Positions 17,013 through 26,081 of a DNA stretch of 64,000 nucleotides are shown in pieces. Positions within the stretch are counted from its first letter, which is position 1; each line of letters begins with the position of its first letter. The notes under the pieces were generated by a model. That model was not told the origin of the DNA and did not search any database. It saw only the letters and a program-made list of their open reading frames with translations. The stretch spans positions 248,001 to 312,000 of the forward strand of contig NZ_FZNP01000005.1 of assembly GCF_900188105.1 (NCBI RefSeq), read 5' to 3'. A program made the translations under genes and the position numbers. Source of the DNA: Actinomadura mexicana (GTDB lineage: Bacteria > Actinomycetota > Actinomycetes > Streptosporangiales > Streptosporangiaceae).

Positions 17013-18478
17013 GGGACTGGGTCGAGGTGCGGCGGGGGGGCTACCACGATTCGGTCACGCTGATGCGGGTGAGCCGGCGGTTGTCGGAGCGGGCGGGCGT
17101 CGCCGGCGCGATGGTCGCGATGGGCACCGGGCTGAACCGCGAGATGTTCGGCCGCATGGGCTTCGCCGTGCCGGACGAGGCCGGGCCCGACGACCTCGTC
17201 GTGGCGATCCGGGTCGAGGACGAAGGGCCGGACGGAGCCGGGCTGGACGAGGCCAGGGGGGCGCTGGAGGGGTTCCTGCGCGAGGCGTCCCGCCCGCCCG
17301 CGCACGCGGGGGTGCTCGGGGCGCCGGCCCCGGCCAGGACGACCGGGTCCGCCGCGGCCCGCGGCGACGCGACCGTGGCGCTGCTGTCGGTGCCGGGGCC
17401 GCACGTCTTCCCCGAGGCGATGGACGCCCTGGACGCCGGCCTCAACGTGATGATCTTCAGCGACAACGTGCCGGTCGCGCAGGAGATCACGCTGAAGGAG
17501 GCGGCGGCGCGCCGCGGGCTGATCGTGATGGGCCCGGACTGCGGGACGGCCGTGATCGGCGGCGCGGGCCTGGGGTTCGCCAACGCGGTGCGGCCCGGCC
17601 CGGTGGGCGTCGTCGCCGCGTCCGGGACGGGTGCGCAGCAGCTGATGTGCCTGCTGGACGCCGCGGGCGCCGGCGTCAGCCACGTGCTCGGCGTCGGCGG
17701 CCGGGACCTGTCGCCCGAGGTGAGCGGGCGGTCGGCGCTGGCGGCGCTGGCCGCGCTGGACGCCGACCCGGCGACCGAACTGATCGTGCTGGTGTCCAAG
17801 CCGCCCGCGCCGCAGGTGCTGGACCTGATCCGGGAGGCGGCGCGGCGCCTGGACACCCCCGTGGTGTTCGCGCTGCCGCTGCCCGGCGAGGACGACCTGA
17901 CGCGGGCCGCGGAGAAGGCGCTGAGGGCGCTCGGCCGGCCCGTCCCGGCCTGGCCGCGCTGGACCTCGCCGCGCGGTGCCGCGCCCGTGTCCGGGCGGGC
18001 GCTGCGCGGCCTGTTCGCGGGCGGGACGCTGCGCGACGAGGCCGAGATGATCGCGCGGGACGTGCTCGGCTGGGAGCCGGCGGCGCGCGGCCACCGGTTC
18101 ACCGACTTCGGCGACGACGCCTACACGCGCGGCCGCGCGCACCCGATGATCGACCCGACGCTGCGGCTGGAGGCCCTGCGCGCCGAGGCCGCCGACGACG
18201 GCTGCGGCGTCCTGCTCCTGGACGTGGTGCTCGGGTACGGTGCCGAGCCCGATCCGGCCGCCGCGATCGCCCCGGCCGTCGCCGCCGCGCTGCGGGACCG
18301 TCCCGACCTCGCCGTCGTGGTGTCGCTGTGCGGGACGCCCGCCGACCCGCAGGACCGCGACCGGCAGGCCGTGGCGCTGTGCGAGGCGGGCGCCGACGTC
18401 TTCGCCTCCAACGCGCAGGCGACCCGGCACGCCCTCGCGCTGGTGGACGGGTCGATCGCCGAAGGGACGCCCCGATGA
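17009..18478 (+). CDS. fdrA: FdrA family protein, AllF-like subunit of an oxamate carbamoyltransferase
   Basis: This 489-residue protein is of the FdrA / acyl-CoA synthetase-like type. Visible features are the N-terminal GGYHDSVTLMRVSRRLSE, the CoA-ligase-like VMIFSDNVPVAQEITLKE and MGPDCGTAVIGGAGL, and GVVAASGTGAQQ with GVSHVLGVGGRDLSPEVSG. The C-terminal half has the LLLDVVLGYGAEPDPA block. In E. coli FdrA is a component of the carbamoyltransferase that converts oxalurate to oxamate and carbamoyl phosphate. ATG 17009 overlaps the previous stop, and its own stop overlaps the next ATG, so the three are coupled. A carbamate kinase partner is not present in the window. Confidence 0.85.
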   Translation: MRDWVEVRRGGYHDSVTLMRVSRRLSERAGVAGAMVAMGTGLNREMFGRMGFAVPDEAGPDDLVVAIRVEDEGPDGAGLDEARGALEGFLREASRPPAHAGVLGAPAPARTTGSAAARGDATVALLSVPGPHVFPEAMDALDAGLNVMIFSDNVPVAQEITLKEAAARRGLIVMGPDCGTAVIGGAGLGFANAVRPGPVGVVAASGTGAQQLMCLLDAAGAGVSHVLGVGGRDLSPEVSGRSALAALAALDADPATELIVLVSKPPAPQVLDLIREAARRLDTPVVFALPLPGEDDLTRAAEKALRALGRPVPAWPRWTSPRGAAPVSGRALRGLFAGGTLRDEAEMIARDVLGWEPAARGHRFTDFGDDAYTRGRAHPMIDPTLRLEALRAEAADDGCGVLLLDVVLGYGAEPDPAAAIAPAVAAALRDRPDLAVVVSLCGTPADPQDRDRQAVALCEAGADVFASNAQATRHALALVDGSIAEGTPR

Positions 18479-19902
18479 GCGACCGCCGGGACACGCACCG
18501 TGCGCACCGGCTGGGCGGGCTGCTCTCCCGCGAGCCGGGCGTCGTCGCCACCGGGGTGGAGGTGCTCGCGAGCGCGCTCGCCGACCAGGCCGTCCCGGTG
18601 GAGGCCGTCGACTGGCGGCCGCCGCCCGCCGGGACGGAGTCCGCGCTGGCGGCGGTCCTCGGCGACCCCGGCCACGCCGAGGCCAACGCGCGCGCCGTCC
18701 AGCGGATGGTGACGGCGCGCCCGCACCTGGTCGACGTGCGCCCCGCGCGCGAGGTGCTCGGCCTGGAGCCGGGGACGTTCCTGCACGCGGGCCCGCCGCT
18801 GGAGTGGGACCGCGCGTCCGGCCCGATGCGCGGCGCCCTCGTCGGCGCGATGCTCCTCGAAGGGCTCGCCGAGACGCCGCGCGGCGCCGAGCGCCGGCTG
18901 GAGCGCGGCGCGGCGGTGTTCGAGCCGTGCCACCACCACGCCGCGGTCGGCCCGATGGCGGGCGTCGTCAGCCCGTCCATGTGGATGCTCGTGGTCGAGG
19001 ACGCCGAGCACGGCGGGACCTCCTACTGCTCGCTCAACGAGGGCCTCGGGAAGGTGCTGCGGTACGGGGCCTACGGGCCGGAGGTGATCGAGCGGCTGGC
19101 GTGGATGGGCGAGGTGCTCGGCCCGGCGCTGCGGGAGGCCGTGCGGCGGCACGGGCCGGTCGACCTGATGGCGCTCATCGCGCAGGCCCTGCAGATGGGC
19201 GACGAGTTGCACAACCGCAACCGGGCGGCGACGTCGCTGCTGCTGCGCGAGCTCGCGCCCGCGCTCGCGGCGGCAGAGGAGGTGCCCCGCGCGAGGGCCG
19301 CCGAGGCGCTGAGGTTCGCTGCGGGCAACGACCACTTCTTCCTGAACGCGGGGATGGCGGCGGCGAAGGCGTGCGCGGACGCGGCCCGCGGCGTGCCGGG
19401 TTCCAGCCTCGTCGTGGCGATGGCCCGCAACGGCACCGACTTCGGCATCCAGGTGTCGGGGACGGGCGACCGCTGGTTCACCGGCCCCGCCGGCGTCCCG
19501 GACGGCCTCTACCTCGGCGGCTACGGCCCGGACGACGCCAACCCCGACATCGGCGACTCGGCGATCACCGAGACGGCCGGGATGGGCGGGTTCGCGCTCG
19601 CCGCCGCGCCCGCGATCGTCCGGTTCGTGGGCGGCGAGGTCCCGGACGCGGTCGCCGCGACCCAGCGGATGTACGAGATCACCCTCGCCGAGCACCCGGT
19701 GCTGCAGATCCCGCTGCTGTCGTTCCGCGGCACCCCGGTGGGCGTGGACGTCGCCCGCGTCGTCCGCACCGGGATCCTGCCCGTCATCGACACCGGCATC
19801 GCCGGGCGGGAGGCCGGCACGGGCCAGGTCGGCGCCGGCCTGGTCGAGCCGCCGGCGAACGTGTTCACCGACGCCCTGCACGCCCTCGCGGAGACCGCGT
19901 AG
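18475..19902 (+). CDS. DUF1116 protein, AllG/YlbE-like subunit of an oxamate carbamoyltransferase
   Basis: This 475-residue protein is of the DUF1116 family. Conserved blocks are FEPCHHHAAVGPMAGVVSPS (about residues 149-168), YCSLNEGLGKVLRYGAY, MGDELHNRNRAATSLLLREL, FLNAGMAAAKACADAA, and VVAMARNGTDFGIQVSG. The histidine-rich and NRN blocks are the family hallmarks. It completes the three-gene set with DUF2877 and FdrA and is translationally coupled to fdrA (ATGA). The set fits the final part of ureide degradation, in which oxalurate from allantoin is split, giving oxamate plus carbamoyl phosphate. This is homology-based; the actinobacterial complex may use another carbamoyl donor. Confidence 0.85.
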   Translation: MSDRRDTHRAHRLGGLLSREPGVVATGVEVLASALADQAVPVEAVDWRPPPAGTESALAAVLGDPGHAEANARAVQRMVTARPHLVDVRPAREVLGLEPGTFLHAGPPLEWDRASGPMRGALVGAMLLEGLAETPRGAERRLERGAAVFEPCHHHAAVGPMAGVVSPSMWMLVVEDAEHGGTSYCSLNEGLGKVLRYGAYGPEVIERLAWMGEVLGPALREAVRRHGPVDLMALIAQALQMGDELHNRNRAATSLLLRELAPALAAAEEVPRARAAEALRFAAGNDHFFLNAGMAAAKACADAARGVPGSSLVVAMARNGTDFGIQVSGTGDRWFTGPAGVPDGLYLGGYGPDDANPDIGDSAITETAGMGGFALAAAPAIVRFVGGEVPDAVAATQRMYEITLAEHPVLQIPLLSFRGTPVGVDVARVVRTGILPVIDTGIAGREAGTGQVGAGLVEPPANVFTDALHALAETA

Positions 19903-19972
19903 CGGTCGCGGCGCGGCGCGGCCGCCGCGGGTGGGGCGCCGCCGGCGCGGCGCCGGGGGTAACGTCGCCCGC

Positions 19973-20896
19973 ATGAGCGAGTCGATCACCGGGGAGCAGT
20001 CCGCCCTGACGGGCGAGCAGTTCGCCCTGAGCGCGGGGCACTACCAGGCCGTCGTCACCGAGTCGGGCGCGAGCCTGCGCGAGCTGACCCACCAGGGGCG
20101 CCCGCTGGTGCTGACGCACGGCGCCGACGAGCCGGCCCCCGCCGCGCTCGGGCACCTGCTCGTCCCGTGGCCGAACCGCATCGACCGCGGCCGCTACGAG
20201 TACGGCGGCGAGGCGCACCGGCTCGACGTGTCCGAGCCCGACCGGGACTGCGCGATCCACGGGCTCGTCCGCTGGGCGTCGTGGACGGCCGCCGAGCACG
20301 AGCCCGACCGGGTGCGGCTCACGCACCGGCTGCTCGGCACGCCCGGGTACCCGTTCCGCCTCGACCTGGAGGCCGAGTACACCCTCGACGCCGCCGAGGG
20401 ACTGCGCGTGCGGATGACCGCGCGCAACGCCGGGACGAGGACCGCCCCCTACGGCCATGGCGCGCACCCCTACCTGACGGTCGGCGAACCCATCGACGGC
20501 TGCACGGTCACGCTGGGCGCCGACCGGTACCTCCCGGTGGACGACCGGATGGTCCCGTCCGGGCCGTCCCTGGACGTCACCGGCACCCGGTACGACCTGC
20601 GCACCGGGCCCGTGTTCGGCGACCGGCGGATCGACAACGCGTTCACCGGGCTCAACCGCGACGGCCGCGGCCGCACGTGGGTGACCCTGTCCGGCGGCCG
20701 CACGGTCCGGCTCTGGGCCGACGAGGCGCACCCGTGGATGGAGGTCTACACCGCCGACAACGCCCCGCGGCCGCGCACGGGGCTCGGCGTCGAGCCCATG
20801 ACGTGCCCGCCCAACGCGTTCGTGTCCGGGGAGGGCGTCGTGGACCTCGAACCGGGCGCGGCGTTCAGCGGAACCTGGGGGATCCAGGCGTCCTGA
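19973..20896 (+). CDS. aldose 1-epimerase family protein (mutarotase-like)
   Basis: This 307-residue cytoplasmic protein has the galactose mutarotase fold, interconverting anomers of aldoses. Active-site segments are visible: PWPNRIDRGRYEYGG near residue 62, CAIHGLVRW (catalytic His region) near residue 95, GHGAHPYLTVG (second His) near residue 165, and GVEPMTCPPNAF with the catalytic Glu near residue 265. The ATG at 19973 was chosen since the in-frame extension upstream is arginine/glycine-rich junk. It lies 70 bp after the DUF1116 gene and is in the same direction, but there is no clear link with ureide degradation. Confidence 0.9.
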   Translation: MSESITGEQSALTGEQFALSAGHYQAVVTESGASLRELTHQGRPLVLTHGADEPAPAALGHLLVPWPNRIDRGRYEYGGEAHRLDVSEPDRDCAIHGLVRWASWTAAEHEPDRVRLTHRLLGTPGYPFRLDLEAEYTLDAAEGLRVRMTARNAGTRTAPYGHGAHPYLTVGEPIDGCTVTLGADRYLPVDDRMVPSGPSLDVTGTRYDLRTGPVFGDRRIDNAFTGLNRDGRGRTWVTLSGGRTVRLWADEAHPWMEVYTADNAPRPRTGLGVEPMTCPPNAFVSGEGVVDLEPGAAFSGTWGIQAS

Positions 20897-20945
20897 TCAC
20901 CCGGGATGGTTCCCTAGCCGGTGGCGGTTGGGGGATCATTGCGGG

Positions 20946-22169
20946 GTGAACCTCAGCGTCTCCTCCTACGACGATCTGTCCGCGCGCATCGCCGCCGTCC
21001 GCGACGCCCACGGGGAGCGCTTCCCCGGCGGCGCCGAAGGCCGCCAACCGGTCCACACGGTGTACGTCCCCGCGGACCGGTTCTCCCGCTCGACGCCCGC
21101 CGACTTCGGCGCCGAGGCGCTGCGGCTGCTGAACACCCACACGCCGGGCGCCGGGTCGTTCGGCGCGGCGTTCGGGCTCGATCCGGAGCTCGCCGGTCCG
21201 GTGCGGGAGCGCGTCGCGGCGAAGCTGGCCGCCGAGCCGGTGGAGGACGTCCGGATCGACTTCGAGGACGGCTACGGGGTGCGCGACGACCAGGAGGAGG
21301 ACGCCCACGTCGAGCAGGTCGTCGAGGCGGTCGGGGCCGCGTACCAGGTGAAGGGCCTGCCGCACTACTGGGGGCTGCGGGTCAAGTCGTTCACCGACGG
21401 CGGCCACGAGCGCGCGATGCGGACGCTGGACGGCTTCCTCACCGCGCTGCGCGACCGGCTCGGCCGGCTGCCCGGCGGGTTCACCATCACCTTCCCCAAG
21501 GTGACCTCGATCGACCACATCAAGCTGTTCGTGGAGTTCCTGGACCGGCTGGAGACCTCGCTCGGTCTGCCGCAGGGCATCCTGCGGTTCGAGGTCCAGA
21601 TCGAGACGCCGCAGGCGCTGATCGACGACGAGGAGGACCGGACCGGGCTCCAGTCCTTCGTCACCGAGGCGCAGGGCCGCATCACCGCCGCCCACTTCGG
21701 CGTGTTCGACTACACCGCCGCGCTCGGGCTGCCGCCGCACGAGCAGCGGCTCGACCACCCCGCCTGCGACTTCGCCCGGCACATCATGCAGGTGTCGCTG
21801 GCGGGCACCGGGGTGCGGCTGTCGGACGGCTCCACCAACATCATCCCCCGCAACGACGGGCCCGACGAGGTCAACGCCGCGTGGGCCACGCACGCCGCGC
21901 ACGTCCGGCACTCGCTGGCGCACGGCTTCTACCAGGGCTGGGACCTGCATCCCGCGCACCTGCCGAGCCGGTACGCGGCGGTGTACGCCTTCCACCTGGG
22001 CGGCGTCGACGACGTGATCGGACGGGTCCGCGCCTGGCACGAGCAGGCGGCGGGGCACGCGAGCGGCGTCCTGGACGAGCCCGCCACGATCAGGGCGCTC
22101 ACCGCCCGGCTGCGCCGTGCGGTCGACTGCGGGGCGCTGGACGAGAGCGTCCTTCCCGCGGGCGCCTGA
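20946..22169 (+). CDS. DUF6986 / CitE-like aldolase family protein
   Basis: This 407-residue protein resembles the HpcH/HpaI and citrate-lyase beta TIM-barrel superfamily. Likely barrel and metal-site segments are VEDVRIDFEDGYG (acidic pair typical of CitE), GFTITFPKVTSIDHI, ILRFEVQIETPQALID (Glu), and HFGVFDYTAALGLP. The C-terminus has an HPAHLPSRYAAVYAFH block. Actinomycete homologues, as I recall, often lie near urate/ureide genes, so a role with glyoxylate- or malate-like C2-C4 products is plausible but not shown. The GTG at 20946 follows GGGGGATC; a TTG at 20928 is the alternative. Its 3' end overlaps the convergent nucleotidyltransferase gene by 71 bp. Confidence 0.8.
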   Translation: MNLSVSSYDDLSARIAAVRDAHGERFPGGAEGRQPVHTVYVPADRFSRSTPADFGAEALRLLNTHTPGAGSFGAAFGLDPELAGPVRERVAAKLAAEPVEDVRIDFEDGYGVRDDQEEDAHVEQVVEAVGAAYQVKGLPHYWGLRVKSFTDGGHERAMRTLDGFLTALRDRLGRLPGGFTITFPKVTSIDHIKLFVEFLDRLETSLGLPQGILRFEVQIETPQALIDDEEDRTGLQSFVTEAQGRITAAHFGVFDYTAALGLPPHEQRLDHPACDFARHIMQVSLAGTGVRLSDGSTNIIPRNDGPDEVNAAWATHAAHVRHSLAHGFYQGWDLHPAHLPSRYAAVYAFHLGGVDDVIGRVRAWHEQAAGHASGVLDEPATIRALTARLRRAVDCGALDESVLPAGA

Positions 22170-22740
22170 GCGCCGCCAGGTCCTCGGGGGTGTCGATGTC
22201 GTCGGGTGCGGCGACGTCGTCGCACGGGACGGGCGTCACCAGCTCCGGACGGGCGCGCAGGTAGCCGCGCGCCCCCTGGTCGCCGACCGCCGCCTCGGCG
22301 ACGCCGGCGAGATGCCCGGCGCCCAGCAGGACGGGGTTGCGCGGCGCTCCCCCGTAGGTGGCGACCGCGATGCCGGCGCCCTCCTCGAACGCGGCGATCA
22401 GCCGCTCGACGGCGGCGGGCGTCACCAGGGGCTGGTCGACCAGCGCGACGACCACGGCGGGGCAGCCGGGCGGCAGCGCGGCGAGCCCGGCGCGCAGGGA
22501 CGAGCCCATGCCCTCGCGCCAGTCGGGGTTGGGGACGACGACGGCGCCGATGACCTCGATCTGCGCGGCGCCCGCCACCACCAGGACCGGGGAGCACCCC
22601 CCGTCCCGCAGCGTGCGGACGCCTCGGTCGACGAGCCGCTCGCCGTCCAGCTCCAGCGTCGCCTTGGGCCGCCCGAGGCGGCGGCCCTCCCCCGCCGCGA
22701 GCAGCAGGCCGGCCGGTGACTCCTCACTGCGCAACGTCAT
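22099..22740 (-). CDS. MobA/MocA-like NTP transferase
   Basis: This 213-residue nucleotidyltransferase has the N-terminal GLLLAAGEGRRLGRPKATLEL motif (residues 11-31), VPNPDWREGMGSSLRAGL, and VVALVDQPLVTP, followed by RNPVLLG and DDIDTPEDLAAL. This pattern is that of the MocA/MobA group, which adds CMP or GMP to molybdopterin. With XdhC, VWA and MoxR genes directly upstream, it probably makes molybdopterin cytosine dinucleotide for the hydroxylase at 8514-12412. The 3' end, rich in Arg and Pro, overlaps the opposing DUF6986 gene. It is last in the unit 25893 to 22099. Confidence 0.85.
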   Translation of the reverse strand: MTLRSEESPAGLLLAAGEGRRLGRPKATLELDGERLVDRGVRTLRDGGCSPVLVVAGAAQIEVIGAVVVPNPDWREGMGSSLRAGLAALPPGCPAVVVALVDQPLVTPAAVERLIAAFEEGAGIAVATYGGAPRNPVLLGAGHLAGVAEAAVGDQGARGYLRARPELVTPVPCDDVAAPDDIDTPEDLAALRRPREGRSRPAPRSRPHGAAGR

Positions 22741-22758
22741 CCCGCGAGGGTAGTGCGG

Positions 22759-23883
22759 TCAGCCCGGCTCGGCGTGGATCCGGCCGCTGGTGTCGGAGAG
22801 CGGGCGGCCGGAACCGCCCCAGCGCAGCTGGACCAGCTCCGCCGCGATCGACACGGCCGTCTCCTCCGGCGTGCGGGCCCCGAGGTCCAGGCCGATCGGC
22901 GAGCGCAGCCGGGCCAGCTCGGCGCCGGACAGGCCCGCCTCGCGGAGCCGCGCCGTCCGGTCGTCGTGGGTGCGGCGCGAGCCCATCGCGCCGACGTAAC
23001 CGGCACCGGTGCGCAGCGCCACCTCCAGCAGCGGCACGTCGAACTTGGGGTCGTGGGTGAGGACGCAGATCGCCGTCCGCCCGTCGATGGCGTCGCGCGT
23101 CTCCTCCAGGAACCTGTGCGGCCACTTCACCACGACCTCGTCGGCCTCGGGGAACCGCTTGGACGTCGCGAACACCGGCCGCGCGTCGCACACCGTCACG
23201 TGGTAGCCGAGGAACTTGCCGATCCGGGCGACGGCCGCCGCGAAGTCGATCGCGCCGAACACCAGCAGCCGCGGCGGCGGCGCGAAGGAGTGCACGAAGA
23301 CGGTGAGGTCGTCGAGCCGCCGCTCCCCCTCCGGCCCGTAGTGCCGCTGGCCGGTGAGGCCCTGGGCGAGCATGCCGCGCGCGTCGTCGTCCACCGCCGC
23401 GTCGAGCCGGGCCGCGTGCGGGGCGCCGGGCGCCAGGGACCCGGACGCGCGGTCGGTCCAGACCACGCGGCGGGCGCCGATCCGCCCGGGCCCGGCCACG
23501 ACGGTGGCGACCGCGACCGGCTCGCGCGCCCCGATGGCGGCGGCGACGTCCGCGAACTCGGGGAAGGTGTCCGGGCCGACGGGCTCCACCAGCACGTCCA
23601 GAATCCCGCCGCAGGTCAGGCCGACGGCGAACGCGTCGTCGTCGCTCACCCCGTACCGCTGGACGACGGGTTCACCGGTCTCCAGGACCGTCCGCCCCAG
23701 CTCGTACACGGCGCCCTCGACGCACCCGCCGGACACGCTGCCCGCGACCTCCCCGTCCGGCGAGACCGCCATCGCCGCCCCCGGCGGGCGCGGCGCGCTG
23801 CGGAAGGTGTTCACGACGGTCGCGAGCGCGAACGTCCGCCCGGACCCGTACCAGCCGGCGATGTCACCGAGCACGTCACGCAT
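22759..23883 (-). CDS. XdhC/CoxI family molybdenum cofactor insertion protein
   Basis: This 374-residue protein has the two XdhC halves. The N-terminal XdhC_CoxI domain carries ATVVNTFRSAPRPPGAAMAV and GSVSGGCVEGAVYE with GLTCGGILDVLVE. The C-terminal Rossmann-like domain starts at PPRLLVFGAIDFAAAVARIG and continues through VCVLTHDPKFDVPLL-type sequence to GYVGAMGSRRTHDDR and LRSPIGLDLGARTPEE. XdhC binds and delivers sulfurated Moco to xanthine dehydrogenase-type enzymes. It overlaps the VWA gene by 8 nt, so both are in one operon with MoxR and MocA. The target is presumably the hydroxylase encoded at 8514-12412. Confidence 0.9.
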   Translation of the reverse strand: MRDVLGDIAGWYGSGRTFALATVVNTFRSAPRPPGAAMAVSPDGEVAGSVSGGCVEGAVYELGRTVLETGEPVVQRYGVSDDDAFAVGLTCGGILDVLVEPVGPDTFPEFADVAAAIGAREPVAVATVVAGPGRIGARRVVWTDRASGSLAPGAPHAARLDAAVDDDARGMLAQGLTGQRHYGPEGERRLDDLTVFVHSFAPPPRLLVFGAIDFAAAVARIGKFLGYHVTVCDARPVFATSKRFPEADEVVVKWPHRFLEETRDAIDGRTAICVLTHDPKFDVPLLEVALRTGAGYVGAMGSRRTHDDRTARLREAGLSGAELARLRSPIGLDLGARTPEETAVSIAAELVQLRWGGSGRPLSDTSGRIHAEPG

Positions 23884-24994
23884 GAGCCCTCCCCTTTCCG
23901 GCGCCCGCGACGAGGCGGGCCAGCTCCTCCAGAGCGGCCAGGCTGTGCCCGGAGGCGAAGTCGTCCACGTGCGGGAGCGCCGCGGCCATACCCGCCGTGA
24001 GCGGCTCGTACCCGGGCCGCGCCTTGTGCGGGTTCGCCCACACCACCCGGTGCGCGAGCCGGTGCAGCCGCGCCATCTGCGCGCCGAGCAGGCCGGCGTC
24101 GCCGCGCTCCCACCCGTCCGAGGCGATCACCACGACCGCGCCGCGCGCCAGCCCCCGCTGCCCGAACCGGTCGAGGAACTCCTTCAGCTCCTCGCCGAGC
24201 CGCGTGCCGCCGCTCCAGTCCGGGATGGCCGCGGACGCCGCCGCCATCGCCGCGTCCGGGTCGCGGTGCCGCAGCTCCCGGGTGAGGCGGGTGAGGCGCG
24301 TCCCGGCGCTGAACACCTCGACGCCCCTCCCGCCCGAGCGCGCGGCGGCGTGCGCGAACCGCAGCAGCGCGTCGGCGTAGGGGCTCATCGACCCGCTGAC
24401 GTCCACGAGCAGCACGACCCGGCGCGGCCGGGTGCGGTGGCTCCGGCGCCGGAGCAGGGACGTCTCGCCGCCGCGCCGCAGCGTCTCCCGGACGGTGCGC
24501 GCCGGGTCGAGCCGCCCGGTCGGCGTCGGCGCGAACCGCCGCGACCTGCGCCGCTCGGCCCCCGCGTCCAGCAGGGCGATGAGCCGCGCGACCTCGGCGC
24601 GCTCCGCGGCGCCGAGCCGCGCGACGTCGCGGTCGCGGAGCACCTCGACGTCGCTGGCCGTGGCCGCCTCCAGCTCCTGCGGCTCCTGCCCGCCGCCGCG
24701 CCCGCCCGGCTCCGCCACCGGCACCCGGCGCACCACGACGGGCGGCGGCCTGCGCCCCGGACGGGCGGTCGCGCCGGAGAAGTACGCGGCGAAGCAGCGG
24801 TCGTAGCGGGCGAGGTCGCCGGGGTCGGAGCACAGGGTGAGCCGGCCCGCCCAGTACACGTCGCGGGCGTCGAGCACGTCGAGGTGGCCGAGCGCGGCGA
24901 GCATCGCCTGGACGCGCTCGGGATCGGCCGCCCCGCCCGCCGCGCGCACCGTCCTGGCGAAGCCGACCATCGTCTCGGTGACGTCCCGGTCCAC
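23876..24994 (-). CDS. VWA domain-containing protein, CoxE-like
   Basis: This 372-residue protein has a C-terminal von Willebrand A domain (about residues 190-360). The MIDAS motif is DVSGSMSPYAD near residue 198, with VVIASDGWERGD as the second metal-site strand. The N-terminal half is helical and rich in Arg and Pro. CoxE proteins act with the MoxR ATPase CoxD to mature the Cu-Mo or Mo site of Cox/Xdh enzymes. It follows the MoxR gene with a 2-bp gap and overlaps xdhC by 8 nt. It is cytoplasmic, as no signal peptide is seen. Function is inferred from family and neighbours. Confidence 0.88.
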   Translation of the reverse strand: MDRDVTETMVGFARTVRAAGGAADPERVQAMLAALGHLDVLDARDVYWAGRLTLCSDPGDLARYDRCFAAYFSGATARPGRRPPPVVVRRVPVAEPGGRGGGQEPQELEAATASDVEVLRDRDVARLGAAERAEVARLIALLDAGAERRRSRRFAPTPTGRLDPARTVRETLRRGGETSLLRRRSHRTRPRRVVLLVDVSGSMSPYADALLRFAHAAARSGGRGVEVFSAGTRLTRLTRELRHRDPDAAMAAASAAIPDWSGGTRLGEELKEFLDRFGQRGLARGAVVVIASDGWERGDAGLLGAQMARLHRLAHRVVWANPHKARPGYEPLTAGMAAALPHVDDFASGHSLAALEELARLVAGAGKGRAHA

Positions 24995-24996
24995 GG

Positions 24997-25893
24997 CTAA
25001 CCCCCGTCGAGCAGGGCCTCAAGGCCGGCCGCGCCACCGCCGCCGAGCACGCGCTGCTGGTCCTCGCGGTACTTCAGGACGGCGCCGAGCGTCACCGCCG
25101 CCGTCCCCGGGTCGAGGTCGCGGACGCCGAGGGCCACGAGCGCCTCCGTCCAGTCCAGGGACTCGGCGACGCCCGGCGGCTTCAGCAGGTCGGTCTCGCG
25201 CATCCGCTGCGCGGCCCGCGCCACCTGCCCGGCCAGCCGCTCCGCCGCGTCCGGCAGCCGGCGCCTGATGATCGCGACCTCGCGGTCGAAGGAGGGATGC
25301 TCCAGCCAGTGGTACAGGCAGCGGCGCTTCAGCGCGTCGTGGACCTCGCGGGTGCGGTTGGAGGTCACCACGACCACCGGCGGCCGCTCGGCCCGGATCG
25401 TGCCGAGCTCGGGGACGGTGATCGAGAAGTCGCTGAGGACTTCGAGCAGGAAGGCCTCGAACTCGTCGTCGGCGCGGTCCAGCTCGTCGACGAGCAGCAC
25501 GCTGGGGGACGTCTCCAGCGCCTGGAGCAGCGGCCGCGCCAGCAGGAAGCGCCGGTCGTAGAGCTCGCCCTCCAGCCGCGACACGTCGCTGACGCCCGCG
25601 GCCTCCGCCGCGCGCAGGTGCAGCAGCTGGCGGGGGAAGTCCCAGTCGTAGAGGGCCTGCGAGGCGTCGAGCCCCTCGTAGCACTGCAACCGGATCAGCG
25701 GCGCGCCGAGGCCCCGCGCGAGCGTCTTGGCCAGCTCGGTCTTGCCGACTCCGGCCTCCCCCTCCAGGAACAGGGGCCGCCCCATCCGCAGCGCGAGGAA
25801 GCAGGCGGTGGCGAGCCCCTCGTCGCACAGGTAGCCATGCCTGTCGAGCAGGCCCGCGAGCTCCGCGGGCGAACCGACCTGGTCCACGGTCAT
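24997..25893 (-). CDS. MoxR family AAA+ ATPase, CoxD-like
   Basis: This 298-residue AAA+ ATPase has Walker A GEAGVGKTELAK (about residues 44-55), Walker B SVLLVDELDRADDEFEAFLL, a sensor-1 stretch VVVVTSNRTRE and a sensor-2-like YHWLEHPSFDREVAI. MoxR/CoxD proteins are chaperone-like ATPases that insert or activate metal cofactors together with a VWA protein, here the next gene. The ATG at 25893 is preferred over GTG 25911 because GGGGGAGG lies about 9 nt before it. It is the first gene of the maturation unit (MoxR, VWA, XdhC, MocA) and is divergent from the sulfite oxidase gene. Confidence 0.9.
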   Translation of the reverse strand: MTVDQVGSPAELAGLLDRHGYLCDEGLATACFLALRMGRPLFLEGEAGVGKTELAKTLARGLGAPLIRLQCYEGLDASQALYDWDFPRQLLHLRAAEAAGVSDVSRLEGELYDRRFLLARPLLQALETSPSVLLVDELDRADDEFEAFLLEVLSDFSITVPELGTIRAERPPVVVVTSNRTREVHDALKRRCLYHWLEHPSFDREVAIIRRRLPDAAERLAGQVARAAQRMRETDLLKPPGVAESLDWTEALVALGVRDLDPGTAAVTLGAVLKYREDQQRVLGGGGAAGLEALLDGG

Positions 25894-26045
25894 CGGCGCC
25901 GCCTCCCCCACGGATCACAGGCTACTCAGCCCGAGACCCGAGTCACACTTCCGGCCGGCATGGGTCCGGGTCGGCCGGTCGCCCGGATTGCCATGTTCTG
26001 CGATTCCCACCCCCGCGCAATAATCTGTAAAAGCAGTAGGGAAAG

Positions 26046-26074
26046 TTGACTTTTGGACGCGGGCTCAGCAGCAT
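26046..26074 (+). promoter_or_regulatory. candidate promoter of the sulfite oxidase operon, possibly leaderless
   Basis: TTGACT at 26046-26051 and CAGCAT at 26069-26074 have 17-bp spacing. Transcription would start about at the ATG (26082), which has no Shine-Dalgarno sequence before it, so a leaderless mRNA is possible. The -10 match is weak. The rest of the 188-bp gap to the divergent MoxR gene shows no gene. Confidence 0.35.
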
Positions 26075-26081
26075 CGGACCC

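Noticed and set aside
20928-20945. TTG start for the DUF6986 protein
   Set aside because: GTG 20946 gives the usual N-terminus and better spacing from GGGGGATC.
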